A program made the translations under genes and the position numbers. The notes under the pieces were generated by a model. That model was given only the letters and a program-made list of their open reading frames with translations, did not search any database and was not told the DNA's origin. Shown piece by piece: positions 9,600 through 19,696 of a stretch of 64,000 nucleotides of DNA; position 1 is the stretch's first letter; each line of letters starts with the position of its first letter. The DNA lies in NCBI RefSeq assembly GCF_025999095.1, contig NZ_AP024678.1, positions 558,001-622,000 of the forward strand, written 5' to 3'. The stretch comes from Thermosynechococcus sp. (GTDB lineage: Bacteria; Cyanobacteriota; Cyanobacteriia; Thermosynechococcales; Thermosynechococcaceae).

Positions 9600-9634
9600 A
9601 AAAAAAACCGACAAACTGACCTACAGTCTGTCGG
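9600..9634 (-). terminator. Intrinsic terminator
   Basis: Read on the minus strand, the arms CCGACAGACTG (9634-9624) and CAGTTTGTCGG (9618-9608) pair over 11 bp with one G-U wobble. They enclose a 5-nt loop, and a run of eight T residues (9607-9600) follows directly. It sits just upstream of the ribbon-helix-helix frame rather than downstream of any protein gene on this strand. Confidence 0.85.
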
Positions 9635-9710
9635 CTCGTTGTGTGTTCCCTGTTGATGACTCGGATAGTACTGAGTCACTATCTAGTATGACCTATCCCT
9701 CGATAGAATG
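9600..9710 (-). ncRNA. Candidate small RNA ending in the terminator
   Basis: Between the divergent hydrolase gene (start 9788) and the terminator there is no good minus-strand ORF. The minus-strand sequence can fold: TGACTC and GAGTCA form a stem near 9684-9663, followed by an A-rich single-stranded stretch (CAACAGGGAACACACAACG) and then the terminator hairpin. A CTATCGAGGGATAG palindrome lies just upstream, near 9710-9697. Promoter elements are weak (a TTGTGA near 9729 is one candidate -35). The alternative is a transcription-attenuated leader for the ribbon-helix-helix gene. The 5' end is a guess. Confidence 0.4.
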
Positions 9711-9787
9711 ACTGTGACGATGATCACAACTTAGCCGCCTTTGATTGCGTTTCGCCAAAGTCTCTCATTTGAATTGCTGAATCTCCT

Positions 9788-10813
9788 ATGACCTCTACCC
9801 TCGACGGCACGATTCTTTTGCCCCAGAAACCCCTCAGTGCTTCCCCGCGACGGCGTTTACTCCATGTGAATGGGATAGGTAGCGATGCTGCCAAGCAACG
9901 GCGGGATTTGAACCGCCTTGCCGAACTCACGGCCACTTATCCTTTAGAAATTCGTGGCATTCACAATCAAACCCATGGCTTCCAAGCGGATCTCTTGGAA
10001 AGTTTCCTCGGTAAGGCAGAACTCTACCATTTTTGGTCCCAGACCGCAGCTCCCGACCCCAGCAAGGATCGCCGCTATCAGTATGCCAAACTCCTTGGCC
10101 AACTGGTGAGCAAAGATCTTGCCGACGATGCCGATATTCTAGCGATCGCCCAACCCAGCCAAATCCAACAGCGCCCCCTCGATATCAATAGTACCGCTGA
10201 GCTCACGAAACTCCTTGATCTATCATTCCTACAAAAATTGAGCTGGTGGGATTTTGCCCAGTATCTCTACGGTGCTTTTCCAGCCGGGGCGCCACGTCCC
10301 ACCCTGCGGTTGGCCTATGAAATTGTCAAGGGGTTACAAGCGGGGGCTGAATTGTATCTTGTTGCCCATAGCCAAGGGTTAATTATCACTGCCGTTGCCT
10401 GTCACATTGTCCGCCAATTATTGCTGCCGCAAACGAAATGGATGGAGACCGTTCACCTCATTGGCTATGGCCCCGCCATTTTCTTTGCGGATTTACCCCC
10501 AGAGCTCCAGCCGCGAACCATCTTAATTCAACACCGTCAAGACGTGGTGGCCGAAACCCTGAGCAATCTCCGCAATGTAGATTTATGGACCAGCGTGCAA
10601 ACCCAAATGGCAAAAGCCATTCACTACGCCGATGATCTGCTGAAGGTTCTGGATCAAGATAGCCACCACTCTGCTAGTTTCTATTTGGGGTTACAGGGTA
10701 GCCCCAGCGGCCGGCGATCGGCAGAACTGATACAGATTTTATTGACCCAAAGTTGGACAGCTACCCCCAGTCTTGCGGTTCTTGGGGGCACACGGCTAAT
10801 CCTTGAACTTTAG
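9788..10813 (+). CDS. Alpha/beta-hydrolase-like protein
   Basis: This 341-aa protein carries the hydrolase nucleophile elbow LVAHSQGL, with Ser195 as candidate nucleophile (AHSQG, a variant of GxSxG). The N-terminal half includes LLHVNGIGSD, which could form the oxyanion-hole turn after strand 3, as in DUF676/lipase-like serine esterases. A candidate acid is Asp in HRQDVVAE and a candidate His is in the HHSASFYLG segment near the C terminus. No signal peptide or membrane span is seen, so it is probably cytoplasmic. The substrate is unknown. Confidence 0.7.
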   Translation: MTSTLDGTILLPQKPLSASPRRRLLHVNGIGSDAAKQRRDLNRLAELTATYPLEIRGIHNQTHGFQADLLESFLGKAELYHFWSQTAAPDPSKDRRYQYAKLLGQLVSKDLADDADILAIAQPSQIQQRPLDINSTAELTKLLDLSFLQKLSWWDFAQYLYGAFPAGAPRPTLRLAYEIVKGLQAGAELYLVAHSQGLIITAVACHIVRQLLLPQTKWMETVHLIGYGPAIFFADLPPELQPRTILIQHRQDVVAETLSNLRNVDLWTSVQTQMAKAIHYADDLLKVLDQDSHHSASFYLGLQGSPSGRRSAELIQILLTQSWTATPSLAVLGGTRLILEL

Positions 10814-10884
10814 CGGATGAGTGGCAGAAGCGGCTATCCTAGTAGAGAGAAAGAAATAGGAAGTAAGGACACAATAGAACGCAA

Positions 10885-13032
10885 ATGAAGGGTCTAGAAA
10901 AGATTATCCCCCTAGATGGACGGGATGTTAAGGTAGTATTGCAAAAATTTGCCCCCCAAGCCGCCGGCTCCATTCTCATTAGTTCGGGAGAAACGGCTGT
11001 ACTTGTAACGGCCAATCGTGCTGCCCCCCGCGAAGGTATTGATTTTTTGCCCCTGGTTGTGGATTACGAAGAGCGCCTCTATGCCGCTGGCCGGATTCCC
11101 GGGGGTTTTTTACGGCGTGAGGGGCGCCCCCCCGAAAAAGCCATTCTCATTGGGCGTCTGATTGACCGGCCGCTGCGCCCTCTGTTTCCCCAATGGTTGC
11201 GCGATGATCTCCAAGTGGTGGCAACGACGGTTTCCCTCGATGAAAATGTTCCCCCCGATGTGTTGGCGGTAACGGGAGCCTCAATTGCCGTTCTCTTGGC
11301 ACAAATTCCCTTTAATGGTCCGATGGCGGCGGTGCGCGTCGGCCTGGTGGGGGATGAGTTTGTTATCAACCCCACCTACAAAGAAATTGAGCGCGGTGGC
11401 TTGGATCTTGTCGTTGCCGGGTCCCCCGATGGTGTGGTGATGGTGGAGGCCGGTGCCAATGAACTGCCGGAAGCCGACATGATTGAGGCCATTGACTTTG
11501 CCTATGAGGTGATCCAGGACCTGATTCAAGCGCAGCGGGATCTCCTCAAGGAATTGGGCATTGACATTGTCCGCGCTGAGCCACCGGCCATTGACCCCAC
11601 CTTAGAAAACTTTATCTACGATCGCGCTGCTCAACCAGTCAAAGCCATTCTCAAACGCTTTGAAAAGGACAAAAATGTCCGGGATGCGGCCCTCGACGAG
11701 GTGCAAGGGGCGATCGCCCAAGAAATTGCTGCCCTGCCCGAAGATCACCCGGTGGCTGTGGCGGCGGCGGAAAACCCCAAAGCCCTACCCACCCTCTTTA
11801 AGGCCGTCACGAAAAAGCTCATGCGGCAGCAAATTATTGAGGAAGGGGTGCGAGTGGATGGCCGCCGTCTCGATGAAGTGCGTCCTATTTGGTGTGAGGT
11901 GGGGGTTCTCCCAGAGCGGGTTCATGGCAGTGCCCTCTTTAATCGTGGCTTGACGCAGGTGATGTCCGTGACCACCCTCGGTTCGCCTGCCGATGCCCAA
12001 GCCCTGGATGATCTGCATCCTGAGGACAGCAAACGTTATCTGCACCACTACAACTTTCCTCCCTACTCCGTCGGTGAAGTCAAACCCCTGCGATCGCCGG
12101 GGCGGCGCGAAATTGGCCATGGTGCCCTTGCTGAGCGTGCCCTTGAACCCGTCCTTCCCCCCAAGGAGGAGTTTCCCTACGTGATCCGGGTGGTATCGGA
12201 GGTGCTCTCGTCCGATGGCTCGACCTCCATGGGATCCGTTTGTGGTTCCACCCTCTCCTTGATGGATGCCGGGGTACCAATCCGCAAGCCCGTCAGTGGT
12301 GCGGCCATGGGGTTGATCAAGGAGGGCAATGAGGTGCGCATCCTGACCGACATTCAGGGGATTGAAGACTTCCTTGGCGACATGGACTTCAAAGTGGCCG
12401 GCACCGATAGCGGCATCACCGCCCTGCAAATGGATATGAAAATTACCGGCTTGCCCGTTGCCGTGATTAAGCAGGCGATCGAACAGGCGCGGCCGGCGCG
12501 GCTCCATATCCTTGAGAAAATGCTAGCGGTGCTCGATAAACCCCGTCCACAACTGCCCCCCAGTGCGCCACGGCTGCTGACGTTGCAAATTCCCCCCGAT
12601 ATGATTGGCCTGGTCATTGGTCCAGGGGGCAAAACTGTGCGCGGTATCTCTGAGCAATACAACGTCAAGGTGGACATCAGCGAAGAGGGGCTAGTCACCA
12701 TTACTGCCCCCAATGAAACCAATGCGAAGCAAGCCCGGGCTGCCATTGAGGGCCTAACGCGAAAGCTCAACGCCGGTGATGTCTATCTGGGCAGGGTGAC
12801 ACGGATTATTCCCATCGGTGCGTTTGTCGAGTTTCTGCCGGGCAAAGAGGGGATGATCCACATTTCCCAGTTGGCGGAGTATCGCGTCGGTAAAGTCGAA
12901 GATGAAGTGAAAATTGGCGATGAAATTGTCGTCAAAATCCGTGAGGTGGACAGCAAAGGCCGCATTAACCTCACCCGCCTTGGCATTCATCCCGACGAAG
13001 CGGAAGCTGCCCGCAGTAGCTCGATGCTCTAA
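10885..13032 (+). CDS. pnp: Polyribonucleotide nucleotidyltransferase
   Basis: PNPase degrades RNA 3' to 5' by phosphorolysis and can also polymerise tails. The 715-aa protein has two RNase PH domains separated by an alpha-helical linker. The catalytic second PH core contains the family's [10 protein letters not shown] stretch and a [17 protein letters not shown] segment. A KH domain ([12 protein letters not shown]) and an S1 domain ([20 protein letters not shown]) end the protein. Size and domain order match bacterial and cyanobacterial PNPase. It is followed 5 bp later by glyS on the same strand. Confidence 0.97.
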   Translation: MKGLEKIIPLDGRDVKVVLQKFAPQAAGSILISSGETAVLVTANRAAPREGIDFLPLVVDYEERLYAAGRIPGGFLRREGRPPEKAILIGRLIDRPLRPLFPQWLRDDLQVVATTVSLDENVPPDVLAVTGASIAVLLAQIPFNGPMAAVRVGLVGDEFVINPTYKEIERGGLDLVVAGSPDGVVMVEAGANELPEADMIEAIDFAYEVIQDLIQAQRDLLKELGIDIVRAEPPAIDPTLENFIYDRAAQPVKAILKRFEKDKNVRDAALDEVQGAIAQEIAALPEDHPVAVAAAENPKALPTLFKAVTKKLMRQQIIEEGVRVDGRRLDEVRPIWCEVGVLPERVHGSALFNRGLTQVMSVTTLGSPADAQALDDLHPEDSKRYLHHYNFPPYSVGEVKPLRSPGRREIGHGALAERALEPVLPPKEEFPYVIRVVSEVLSSDGSTSMGSVCGSTLSLMDAGVPIRKPVSGAAMGLIKEGNEVRILTDIQGIEDFLGDMDFKVAGTDSGITALQMDMKITGLPVAVIKQAIEQARPARLHILEKMLAVLDKPRPQLPPSAPRLLTLQIPPDMIGLVIGPGGKTVRGISEQYNVKVDISEEGLVTITAPNETNAKQARAAIEGLTRKLNAGDVYLGRVTRIIPIGAFVEFLPGKEGMIHISQLAEYRVGKVEDEVKIGDEIVVKIREVDSKGRINLTRLGIHPDEAEAARSSSML

Positions 13033-13037
13033 AACCA

Positions 13038-15230
13038 ATGATCACCATGCCTGAGTCATCACTGCATACCTTTCTCTTGGAGGTGGGGACCGAGGACCTG
13101 CCTGCCCGTTTTGTCAGTAGTGCCCTCCGCCAGTGGCACACTTTGATTCCGCAAACCCTCAAAGAGCAGGGACTTACGGGGAAGGTCCAGGTTTGGGGAA
13201 CCCCCCGCCGCCTGGCAGTCCTGATTGAAGGGCTACCGCCCCAACAGCCGGATCAAGCAATTGAGATCAAAGGGCCAGCGGCCACCGTGGCCTTTCGGGA
13301 AGGGGAACCCACCCCTGCCCTATTGGGGTTCCTGCGATCGCGCCAAGGCACCCTCGAGGAGATTGAAATTCGCGCCACAGAAAAGGGGGAGGTGGTCTAT
13401 CTCAAGCAAGTTCGCCCTGGCCAACCAACTCCTCAACTCTTGACCGCCTTGGCGCAACAGTGGATTGCTGCCCTTGAGGGTCCTCGCTTCATGCGCTGGG
13501 GAGATGGCGATCTGCGCTTTTCCCGTCCCATTCGCTGGTTGGTGCTGCTGTGGGATGAGCAGGTGTTGCCCTTGGTCTTGGAAAGTCATTCTGTGTCCAT
13601 TGCCAGCGATCGCACCACCTATGGCCATCGGGTGCTTTCTGAAGGCGCTATTGTCCTTAACCATGCCCAAGACTACGCCTCTGCCCTTGAAAAGGCAGGG
13701 GTCCTGGTGGATCCAGAAGCCCGCCAGCAACGGATTCGCGAGCAAATTGCCGCCCTTGCTGCCCAGGCAGGGGGATGGGTAGATTTAGAAGTGCCCCTTT
13801 TGGAGGAAGTCACCCACCTTGTGGAATGGCCCACAGCGGTCTTGGGGAGTTTTGAAGCCCGGTTTCTTGCTCTGCCCCTTGAGGTGATTACCACCGTATT
13901 GGTGTCCCATCAGCGGTATTTTCCCGTGTACACCGATGCGACTCGCCAGGCGTTGCTGCCGGTGTTCATCACGATTAGCAATGGCGATCCGGCGGCCACG
14001 CCCTTAATTCGTGCTGGGAATGAGCGGGTGATTCGGGCCCGCCTAGCGGATGCTGAGTTCTTCTACAGAGCGGATACGGCACAGCCCCTAGAGCACTACT
14101 GCGGAAAACTAGCCACGGTGACCTTCCAAGATGAATTGGGATCGATGGCGGACAAAGTGAAGCGGCTAACCGCTCTGGCGCGTCAAATTGCCACCGCTTT
14201 AAATTGTGCGGCTGCGGATATTGCTGCCATTGAACGCACAGCTTGCTTATGCAAAGCGGATCTAGTGACGCAGATGGTGGGGGAATTTCCTGAACTGCAG
14301 GGCTACATGGGACAAGTCTATGCCAGGGTCTCTGGGGAAGCCCCAGCGGTGGCCATGGGAATTTTTGAACATTATCTGCCTCGTTTTGCTGGCGATCGCC
14401 TGCCCCAAAGCCTCACGGGTCAGGTGGTGGGATTGGCTGATCGCTTGGATACCCTCGTCTCCCTCTTTGGCCTCGGCCTGTGTCCCACGGGTTCTTCGGA
14501 TCCTTTTGCCCTACGGCGGGCGGCCAATGGGGTAATCACCATCCTCTGGCAGGGGGAACACCACCTAAATCTCCTCGCTCTGCTACAGGAGGCTGCCCAA
14601 GCCTTTTGTCGCCAATTTGCTGCCAAGCTCAGTGCCGCTGATTTAGAACAGCAACTGCGGCAGTTTTTTAGCCAACGGCTGCGGACACTGCTTCAAGAAG
14701 ACCTAGGCATTGAGTATGACTTGGTGAATGCTGTGATTCCAGAGGATCAGCCGGAGTTGCAGACTCGTGCCCTCCAGGATGTGGTTGATGCCCGCGATCG
14801 CGCCCAATTTCTGCAAAAACTGCGCCAATCTGGTGACCTCATGGCCATTTACCCCACGGTGAACCGCGCTGCTCGCTTAGCACGCCAAGGCACCCTAAAG
14901 ACAGACTGCCTCAATATCCGCGCAGTCAAGGCCAAGCACCTGCAAGCCCCCATTGAAAAGGAATTCTACAGTGCCCTCAAGGACATCTTGCCAACGGTGC
15001 AACAGGCCCAGGGGCAGCGGGCCTATGGCGAAATTGTGCGTGCTTTAGCCTCCCTTGCCCCGATTGTCAGTCGCTTCTTCGATGGGGAAGAAAGTGTGTT
15101 GGTGATGGCAGAGGATGCGACGCTGCGTGCCAATCGTTTAGCCCTCCTTGGTCTGTTGCGCAACTGTGCGGCAATTATTGGCGATTTTGGGGCGATTGTC
15201 CAAACCGAGAGCGTTCCATCAGCCCCATAG
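13038..15230 (+). CDS. glyS: Glycyl-tRNA synthetase beta subunit
   Basis: This is the beta chain of the alpha2-beta2 bacterial glycyl-tRNA synthetase, which contributes tRNA binding. The 730-aa protein begins with the family's FLLEVGTEDLPARFV segment. It contains the conserved RFMRWGD and FSRPIRWLV blocks, the HD-type region (AERTACLCKADLVTQMVGEFPELQG) and a C-terminal DALR-like anticodon-binding segment. ATG codons at 13038 and 13047 are both possible starts. The alpha subunit gene (glyQ) is not in the window. Confidence 0.95.
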   Translation: MITMPESSLHTFLLEVGTEDLPARFVSSALRQWHTLIPQTLKEQGLTGKVQVWGTPRRLAVLIEGLPPQQPDQAIEIKGPAATVAFREGEPTPALLGFLRSRQGTLEEIEIRATEKGEVVYLKQVRPGQPTPQLLTALAQQWIAALEGPRFMRWGDGDLRFSRPIRWLVLLWDEQVLPLVLESHSVSIASDRTTYGHRVLSEGAIVLNHAQDYASALEKAGVLVDPEARQQRIREQIAALAAQAGGWVDLEVPLLEEVTHLVEWPTAVLGSFEARFLALPLEVITTVLVSHQRYFPVYTDATRQALLPVFITISNGDPAATPLIRAGNERVIRARLADAEFFYRADTAQPLEHYCGKLATVTFQDELGSMADKVKRLTALARQIATALNCAAADIAAIERTACLCKADLVTQMVGEFPELQGYMGQVYARVSGEAPAVAMGIFEHYLPRFAGDRLPQSLTGQVVGLADRLDTLVSLFGLGLCPTGSSDPFALRRAANGVITILWQGEHHLNLLALLQEAAQAFCRQFAAKLSAADLEQQLRQFFSQRLRTLLQEDLGIEYDLVNAVIPEDQPELQTRALQDVVDARDRAQFLQKLRQSGDLMAIYPTVNRAARLARQGTLKTDCLNIRAVKAKHLQAPIEKEFYSALKDILPTVQQAQGQRAYGEIVRALASLAPIVSRFFDGEESVLVMAEDATLRANRLALLGLLRNCAAIIGDFGAIVQTESVPSAP

Positions 15231-15385
15231 TTCTCAAACGTTTGGCAGGAATTTGGGCAAGCCTAAAAGTGTTGCTTAGCTCACAGCGGCAACGCATAAT
15301 TGAGAGTACCCCAATTGAGAATTGCCGTGGCCTGTTCATCTGAACAGTTACTCAGTTGGTCTTTAGCCTGTTTGCGAGAATTGCC

Positions 15386-16291
15386 ATGACTGCTGAACCG
15401 CCCGCCAAGCGCCCCCGCGCCAAGAAGACCCCAGCGACGCCGCCAACGCCTTCCCCTGATTTAGAAACCAAGCCTCGCCCGGAAATTCTCGGTGTTGCCG
15501 CAGCGGGTAGCTCACTGCCCAAGGTCAATGCTGCTCCTGAAGAACCCATTCCTAGGCAACCGGATCTTCCTTCCTGCCCCCAACCCATCCCACCCCCCAG
15601 TGAACGGATGCAATATCGGGCGATCGGAGTTGTGCGGGGTCGCTATATACCCGCTTCGGAGCAGGAGTTCAACCGAGGGGTAATGATTACCGAGGATGGT
15701 GTGGAAATTGAAACCGTCCTCTTGGGGCAGGTGATGAACCTGATTAAAAAGTATCTCGACTTGAATGAACCCCACCTCTGGGTAGTCTACCCGCGCACCC
15801 GTGATGCTGACAAAAACAAAGAAGCGGTGAAACTGCACCTGCAAATTGTCGGCGTATGGGAACCGGAGCGCCTGCAACAGGCCAATGCCACAGCAGTGGA
15901 TCCCGGCGTCAATGACGGTTACTTTTCTGTACGCGGAGAAGTGATCTTCAACTCCCAAGAAAAGAACTTTGTCGTCGTTAAAATCCAGCAGTTGCCGCGG
16001 CGGCGGGGTGAAAAACCCAAGGCCTTTAAACTCAAACTGCAGGGGACAGTCCCCATGAAGTCACCAGGATACTTTTGGGATCTTCAAGTGCAGCGGCAGG
16101 GAACACAGTTAGTGGTCCAGGAGGCAACCACAGTGGGCATTCTGCCCCCGCGCAAAATCAAGAAGCCCAAGAAGAAAGCCAAGGCCAAGGCGCGGCTAGC
16201 CCGCCCCCAGCGCCCCGCTGCATCGCCCCCAGCGCCCCGTCCGACGTCCTTTCGCTCGGTTCGGCGATCGCCCAACCCACCACTGAACTAG
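15386..16291 (+). CDS. Conserved hypothetical protein with Pro/Lys-rich ends
   Basis: I do not recognise a function. From the preferred ATG the protein is 301 aa. The first ~85 residues are proline- and lysine-rich and likely disordered. The middle (about 90-245) is a compact beta-rich domain beginning YRAIGVVRGRYIPASEQEFNRG. The last ~55 residues are very basic (KKPKKKAKAKARLARPQR), suggesting nucleic-acid or ribosome contact. An upstream ATG at 15356 would add ten hydrophobic residues of doubtful value. The 155-bp gap before it holds nothing obvious. Confidence 0.7.
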   Translation: MTAEPPAKRPRAKKTPATPPTPSPDLETKPRPEILGVAAAGSSLPKVNAAPEEPIPRQPDLPSCPQPIPPPSERMQYRAIGVVRGRYIPASEQEFNRGVMITEDGVEIETVLLGQVMNLIKKYLDLNEPHLWVVYPRTRDADKNKEAVKLHLQIVGVWEPERLQQANATAVDPGVNDGYFSVRGEVIFNSQEKNFVVVKIQQLPRRRGEKPKAFKLKLQGTVPMKSPGYFWDLQVQRQGTQLVVQEATTVGILPPRKIKKPKKKAKAKARLARPQRPAASPPAPRPTSFRSVRRSPNPPLN

Positions 16292-16402
16292 CGCCAAACC
16301 ATGGCTTGTCAAGGTGTTGTAAATTTTTGTAAATTTGTTCCACTGCCCACAACAGCTCAAACCCGGTACTTATCATTTAGCCTACCAACTGCGAGGAACA
16401 CC

Positions 16403-17566
16403 ATGACAATTCAACTAGGGGGACATCGCACCGCCCGCCGCGCCTACGGTATTGATGAAATTGCCCTTGTCCCCGGCAACCGCACCCTTGATCCTCAATT
16501 GGTGGATACCCGCTGGCGCATTGGTGCCATTGAACGGGAAATTCCGATTATTGCCAGTGCCATGGATGGGGTCGTGGATGTTACGATGGCCGTCAAACTC
16601 AGCCAAATGGGGGCACTGGGCGTCCTCAATCTTGAGGGGATTCAAACCCGCTATGAAGATCCCGCACCGATTCTCGAACGCATTGCCAGCGTCAGTGTGG
16701 ATGAATTTGTGCCCCTGATGCAGCAGTTGTATGCCCAGCCAATTCAACCCCAGCTCATTGAAAAACGCATTCAAGAAATCAAATCCCAAGGGGGGATTGC
16801 GGCCGTCAGTTTAACCCCAGCGGGGGCCAGTCGTTTCGGTGATGTGGTGGCAGCGGCAGGGGCGGATTTGCTCTTTGTGCAAGCAACCGTTGTCTCACCG
16901 GCTCACCTTGCGCCTGCGGGGACAGATCCCCTAGACTTGGCTGCCTTTTGTGAGCGGATGCCGATGCCCGTTATTTTGGGGAACTGCGTCACCTATGAGG
17001 TGGCCCTCAGTCTTATGCACTGTGGCGCGGCGGCAATTCTGGTGGGCATTGGTCCAGGGGCGGCCTGTACCTCCCGTGGGGTGCTTGGAGTGGGCGTGCC
17101 TCAAGTGACGGCGATCGCCGACTGCGCAGCGGCACGGGATGCCTATTTTGAACAGACGCAGCGCTATGTGCCTGTGATTGCCGATGGCGGCCTTGTCACC
17201 GGTGGCGACGTCTGCAAATGTATTGCCTGCGGCGCAGATGCAGTGATGATGGGGTCGCCCTTTGCCCGTGCTAAAGAAGCCCCTGGTCGCGGTTATCACT
17301 GGGGTATGGCCACGCCTAGTCCTGTCCTGCCTCGGGGGACGCGCATTCATGTGGGCACCACAGGTACCCTTGAGCAGATTCTCCGGGGACCCGCCCAGTT
17401 GGACGATGGCACCCACAACTTCCTGGGGGCCCTGCAAACCAGTATGGGGACCCTTGGGGCCAAGGATCTGCGGGAAATGCAGCAGGTGGAGATTGTCATT
17501 GCTCCTTCCCTCCTCACGGAAGGTAAGGTCTATCAAAAAGCGCAAAAACTAGGGATGGGTCGCTAG
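16403..17566 (+). CDS. GuaB3-family IMP dehydrogenase-related protein
   Basis: This 387-aa TIM-barrel protein belongs to the IMPDH/GMP reductase superfamily but lacks the CBS (Bateman) insert of classical GuaB. The catalytic loop is [12 protein letters not shown] with Cys222. The phosphate-binding region ([16 protein letters not shown]) and the mobile flap region ([12 protein letters not shown]) are present. Length and sequence fit the GuaB3 group found in cyanobacteria and actinobacteria. Whether its main reaction is IMP oxidation or another purine-nucleotide step is not settled by sequence. The ATG at 16403 follows a GAGGA at 16393-16397. Its 3' end overlaps the convergent peptidase gene by 18 bp. 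Confidence 0.9.
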   Translation: MTIQLGGHRTARRAYGIDEIALVPGNRTLDPQLVDTRWRIGAIEREIPIIASAMDGVVDVTMAVKLSQMGALGVLNLEGIQTRYEDPAPILERIASVSVDEFVPLMQQLYAQPIQPQLIEKRIQEIKSQGGIAAVSLTPAGASRFGDVVAAAGADLLFVQATVVSPAHLAPAGTDPLDLAAFCERMPMPVILGNCVTYEVALSLMHCGAAAILVGIGPGAACTSRGVLGVGVPQVTAIADCAAARDAYFEQTQRYVPVIADGGLVTGGDVCKCIACGADAVMMGSPFARAKEAPGRGYHWGMATPSPVLPRGTRIHVGTTGTLEQILRGPAQLDDGTHNFLGALQTSMGTLGAKDLREMQQVEIVIAPSLLTEGKVYQKAQKLGMGR

Positions 17567-18271
17567 GGGCAGATAACTATACTCAATGCGGCCCCCACCG
17601 CGAAACTGCTGCTGATAGGCAATGCTCACGGCATCCTCACTGGGGAAGAGGGTATCAATGCCAATGCCATTGCGGCCATATTCCTTGCCAGAGCTATGGA
17701 TATACTGGCCCTGCCCCAGATAGAGGCCCACATGGGTCGCCTTTTCACAGCTGCCGAAAAAGACCAGATCGCCCCGCTGAAGTTGGGGTAGGGTTTCCGC
17801 AATCGAGTTGCTCCCTAGGGGGGTGGCAAAGGCCTCCTGCTGATAAGCATCCCGCGGTAGCCAAATGCCCTGACTGGCAAAACTCGCCTGTATTAAGCCA
17901 GAGCAGTCATAGTGGGGGGCGACGGTTCCGCCCCAAAGATACTCATGGGGGACCTGCTGTGCCGCCAAGCAAAAGGCAATAACGTCTTCAAGGACAGCCT
18001 CGATGTCGGCGCGATCGCGGGCAATGGGTTGATAGGGCTGGGTGGCGGGTGTGAGATGGCGGTAATCCTCTGGATCTAACCAGCCCCAGTATTCATCTTC
18101 CGCCAGTTGTACGTAGGTCCCTTCAGACGCCAGAGCAGATACCCAGAGAAACCGTCCTGCTGCCCCTTGGGTTGCCAAGCGATCGCCCCTGGGGGCGTCG
18201 TAGAGGTTCACCGTTGCCGTGAGTTGGTGCAGTTGGTAAACGTGGGCACCCTTGGTTGCAAAAATTGGCAT
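17549..18271 (-). CDS. NlpC/P60 cysteine peptidase with N-terminal SH3-like domain
   Basis: This is probably a gamma-D-glutamyl-diamino-acid endopeptidase that cleaves peptidoglycan stem peptides. Residues ~18-75 form a bacterial SH3-type domain. The NlpC/P60 domain follows, with catalytic Cys123 in YDCSGL, His180 in THVGLYL and His192 in YIHSSG. The 240-aa layout closely resembles the structurally studied cyanobacterial recycling peptidases from Anabaena and Nostoc. No signal peptide is visible, which fits intracellular cell-wall recycling. Confidence 0.9.
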   Translation of the reverse strand: MPIFATKGAHVYQLHQLTATVNLYDAPRGDRLATQGAAGRFLWVSALASEGTYVQLAEDEYWGWLDPEDYRHLTPATQPYQPIARDRADIEAVLEDVIAFCLAAQQVPHEYLWGGTVAPHYDCSGLIQASFASQGIWLPRDAYQQEAFATPLGSNSIAETLPQLQRGDLVFFGSCEKATHVGLYLGQGQYIHSSGKEYGRNGIGIDTLFPSEDAVSIAYQQQFRGGGRIEYSYLPLATHP

Positions 18272-18312
18272 TTGGATGGACTGGATAGCTATTGATAAGA
18301 GGACGAACTACG

Positions 18313-18942
18313 CTAGCTCAACAAGGGCTGGAGGAGCGCCAGACTGCCGTCGGCAATGAACTGGACGGCGATCGCTAGAATAAAAAAGCCCAACAGTCGT
18401 GTCAAAGCTCCCCGACCGGTAATTCCCCAGGCTTGACTGAGGGGTTCTCCCAAGATCAAAAGGAGGTAAACCATTGTGCTCAGCAACAAAATTCCCAGCC
18501 ATGCCCCCAAATATTCTAGCCAGGTATGACAGCGAGTAGAGAGGCTAATGGTCATGGCGATCGCCCCCGGGCCGCTGAGGAGGGGAACAGCCATGGGGGT
18601 CAGGGAGATGTCCGCCTTATCTGCTGCTTCCGTTTGCTCCTGATGGGTCAACCGGTCCTGAGATGTCACCATCTGCCAAGCGGTATGGCTAACAATCAAG
18701 CCACCAGCAATACGTACCACCGGCAGAGAAATGCCAAAGAAGGCGAGAATCCCTTTTCCCATGAGGAAAAAGACAGTTAGCACCGCCGCCACGTTGAGGG
18801 CTACCTGTTTTGCTTGCTGACAACGGCGTTGGTGAGATTGCTTGGCAGTGAGGGCATAGAAAATGGGAATCGCTCCGATGGGATCAACAATGGGAAAAAG
18901 GGCTGCAATTGCTCCCACCAGATAAGACAGCAGTGGCTCCAT
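18313..18942 (-). CDS. MarC-family integral membrane protein
   Basis: The 209-aa protein has about six hydrophobic segments and the family's N-terminal LFPIVDPIGAIPIFYALT motif and internal TPMAVPLLSGPGAIAMTI motif, both near membrane re-entry points. MarC (UPF0056) proteins are inner-membrane proteins of unresolved function; an early link to multiple antibiotic resistance was not upheld. It lies 28 bp downstream of purQ on the same strand, so it may be cotranscribed with the pur genes, though no functional tie is known. Confidence 0.88.
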   Translation of the reverse strand: MEPLLSYLVGAIAALFPIVDPIGAIPIFYALTAKQSHQRRCQQAKQVALNVAAVLTVFFLMGKGILAFFGISLPVVRIAGGLIVSHTAWQMVTSQDRLTHQEQTEAADKADISLTPMAVPLLSGPGAIAMTISLSTRCHTWLEYLGAWLGILLLSTMVYLLLILGEPLSQAWGITGRGALTRLLGFFILAIAVQFIADGSLALLQPLLS

Positions 18943-18970
18943 GGAGATGCATTAGCTGGGCACTGTTCCT

Positions 18971-19696
18971 CTAGCAACAGACAGGGGCCCCTAGCAGTGA
19001 CTGAAACAATTGTAGGCCCTCCAGGGTATGGTCACTGGGGGAGTTGATCAAGGCAGGGTCAGCCGCCCGCTCAGGGTGGGGCATCATGCCCACAACATTG
19101 CCGGCCGCATTGCAAATACCGGCAATATTATTCAGGGAGCCATTGGGATTACTTTCGGGGGTGACATTCCCCTGGGCATCGGCATAGCGAAAGAGGACCT
19201 GGCGGTTGGCTTCCAGTTCGGCGAGGGTGGCGGGATCGGCATAGTAGCAGCCTTCACCATGGGCAATGGGCAAGCGAATCACGGTTTTATCGCCATAGGC
19301 CTGCAGCCATGGCCGCTCTTTGGCTTCTAAGCGCAAATGGACGCGATCGCAAATAAAGTGCAAGTCCCGATTGCGCACTAGGGCACCCGGCAGCAGTTTT
19401 GCCTCCGTCAGGATTTGAAAGCCATTACAAATGCCTAGAACCCACTTGCCAGCGGCGGCATGGTCTTTGACGGCAGCCATGATCGGTGAGAAGCGGGCGA
19501 TCGCTCCACAGCGCAAATAATCGCCAAAACTAAAGCCCCCCGGCAGCACAATCAAATCGTAATCCCGCAGATCGGTCTCCTCGTGCCACAGCAGTTGCGT
19601 GGGCCACTGGAGAATTTCACTGGTGACGTAGGCCACATCGCGATCGCAATTAGATCCGGGAAAAACGACAATCCCTACGTTTAGGCCATGACTCAC
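18971..19696 (-). CDS. purQ: FGAM synthase glutamine amidotransferase subunit
   Basis: PurQ hydrolyses glutamine and channels ammonia to PurL in the fourth step of purine synthesis, with PurS as the third subunit. The 241-aa class I amidotransferase has nucleophile Cys90 in GICNGFQ and the His-Pro-Glu triad end MMPHPERA. The N-terminal [14 protein letters not shown] segment is characteristic. Its start overlaps the preceding frame by 4 bp. The purS gene lies about 0.6 kb upstream on the same strand. purL is not in the window. Confidence 0.96.
   Translation of the reverse strand: MSHGLNVGIVVFPGSNCDRDVAYVTSEILQWPTQLLWHEETDLRDYDLIVLPGGFSFGDYLRCGAIARFSPIMAAVKDHAAAGKWVLGICNGFQILTEAKLLPGALVRNRDLHFICDRVHLRLEAKERPWLQAYGDKTVIRLPIAHGEGCYYADPATLAELEANRQVLFRYADAQGNVTPESNPNGSLNNIAGICNAAGNVVGMMPHPERAADPALINSPSDHTLEGLQLFQSLLGAPVCC

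Noticed and set aside
9898-9935. GCGGGATTTGAACCGCC resembles the T-arm/3' end of a tRNA on the minus strand
   Set aside because: It lies inside the intact hydrolase gene (coding RRDLNRL), and no acceptor, D or anticodon arms can be drawn around it.
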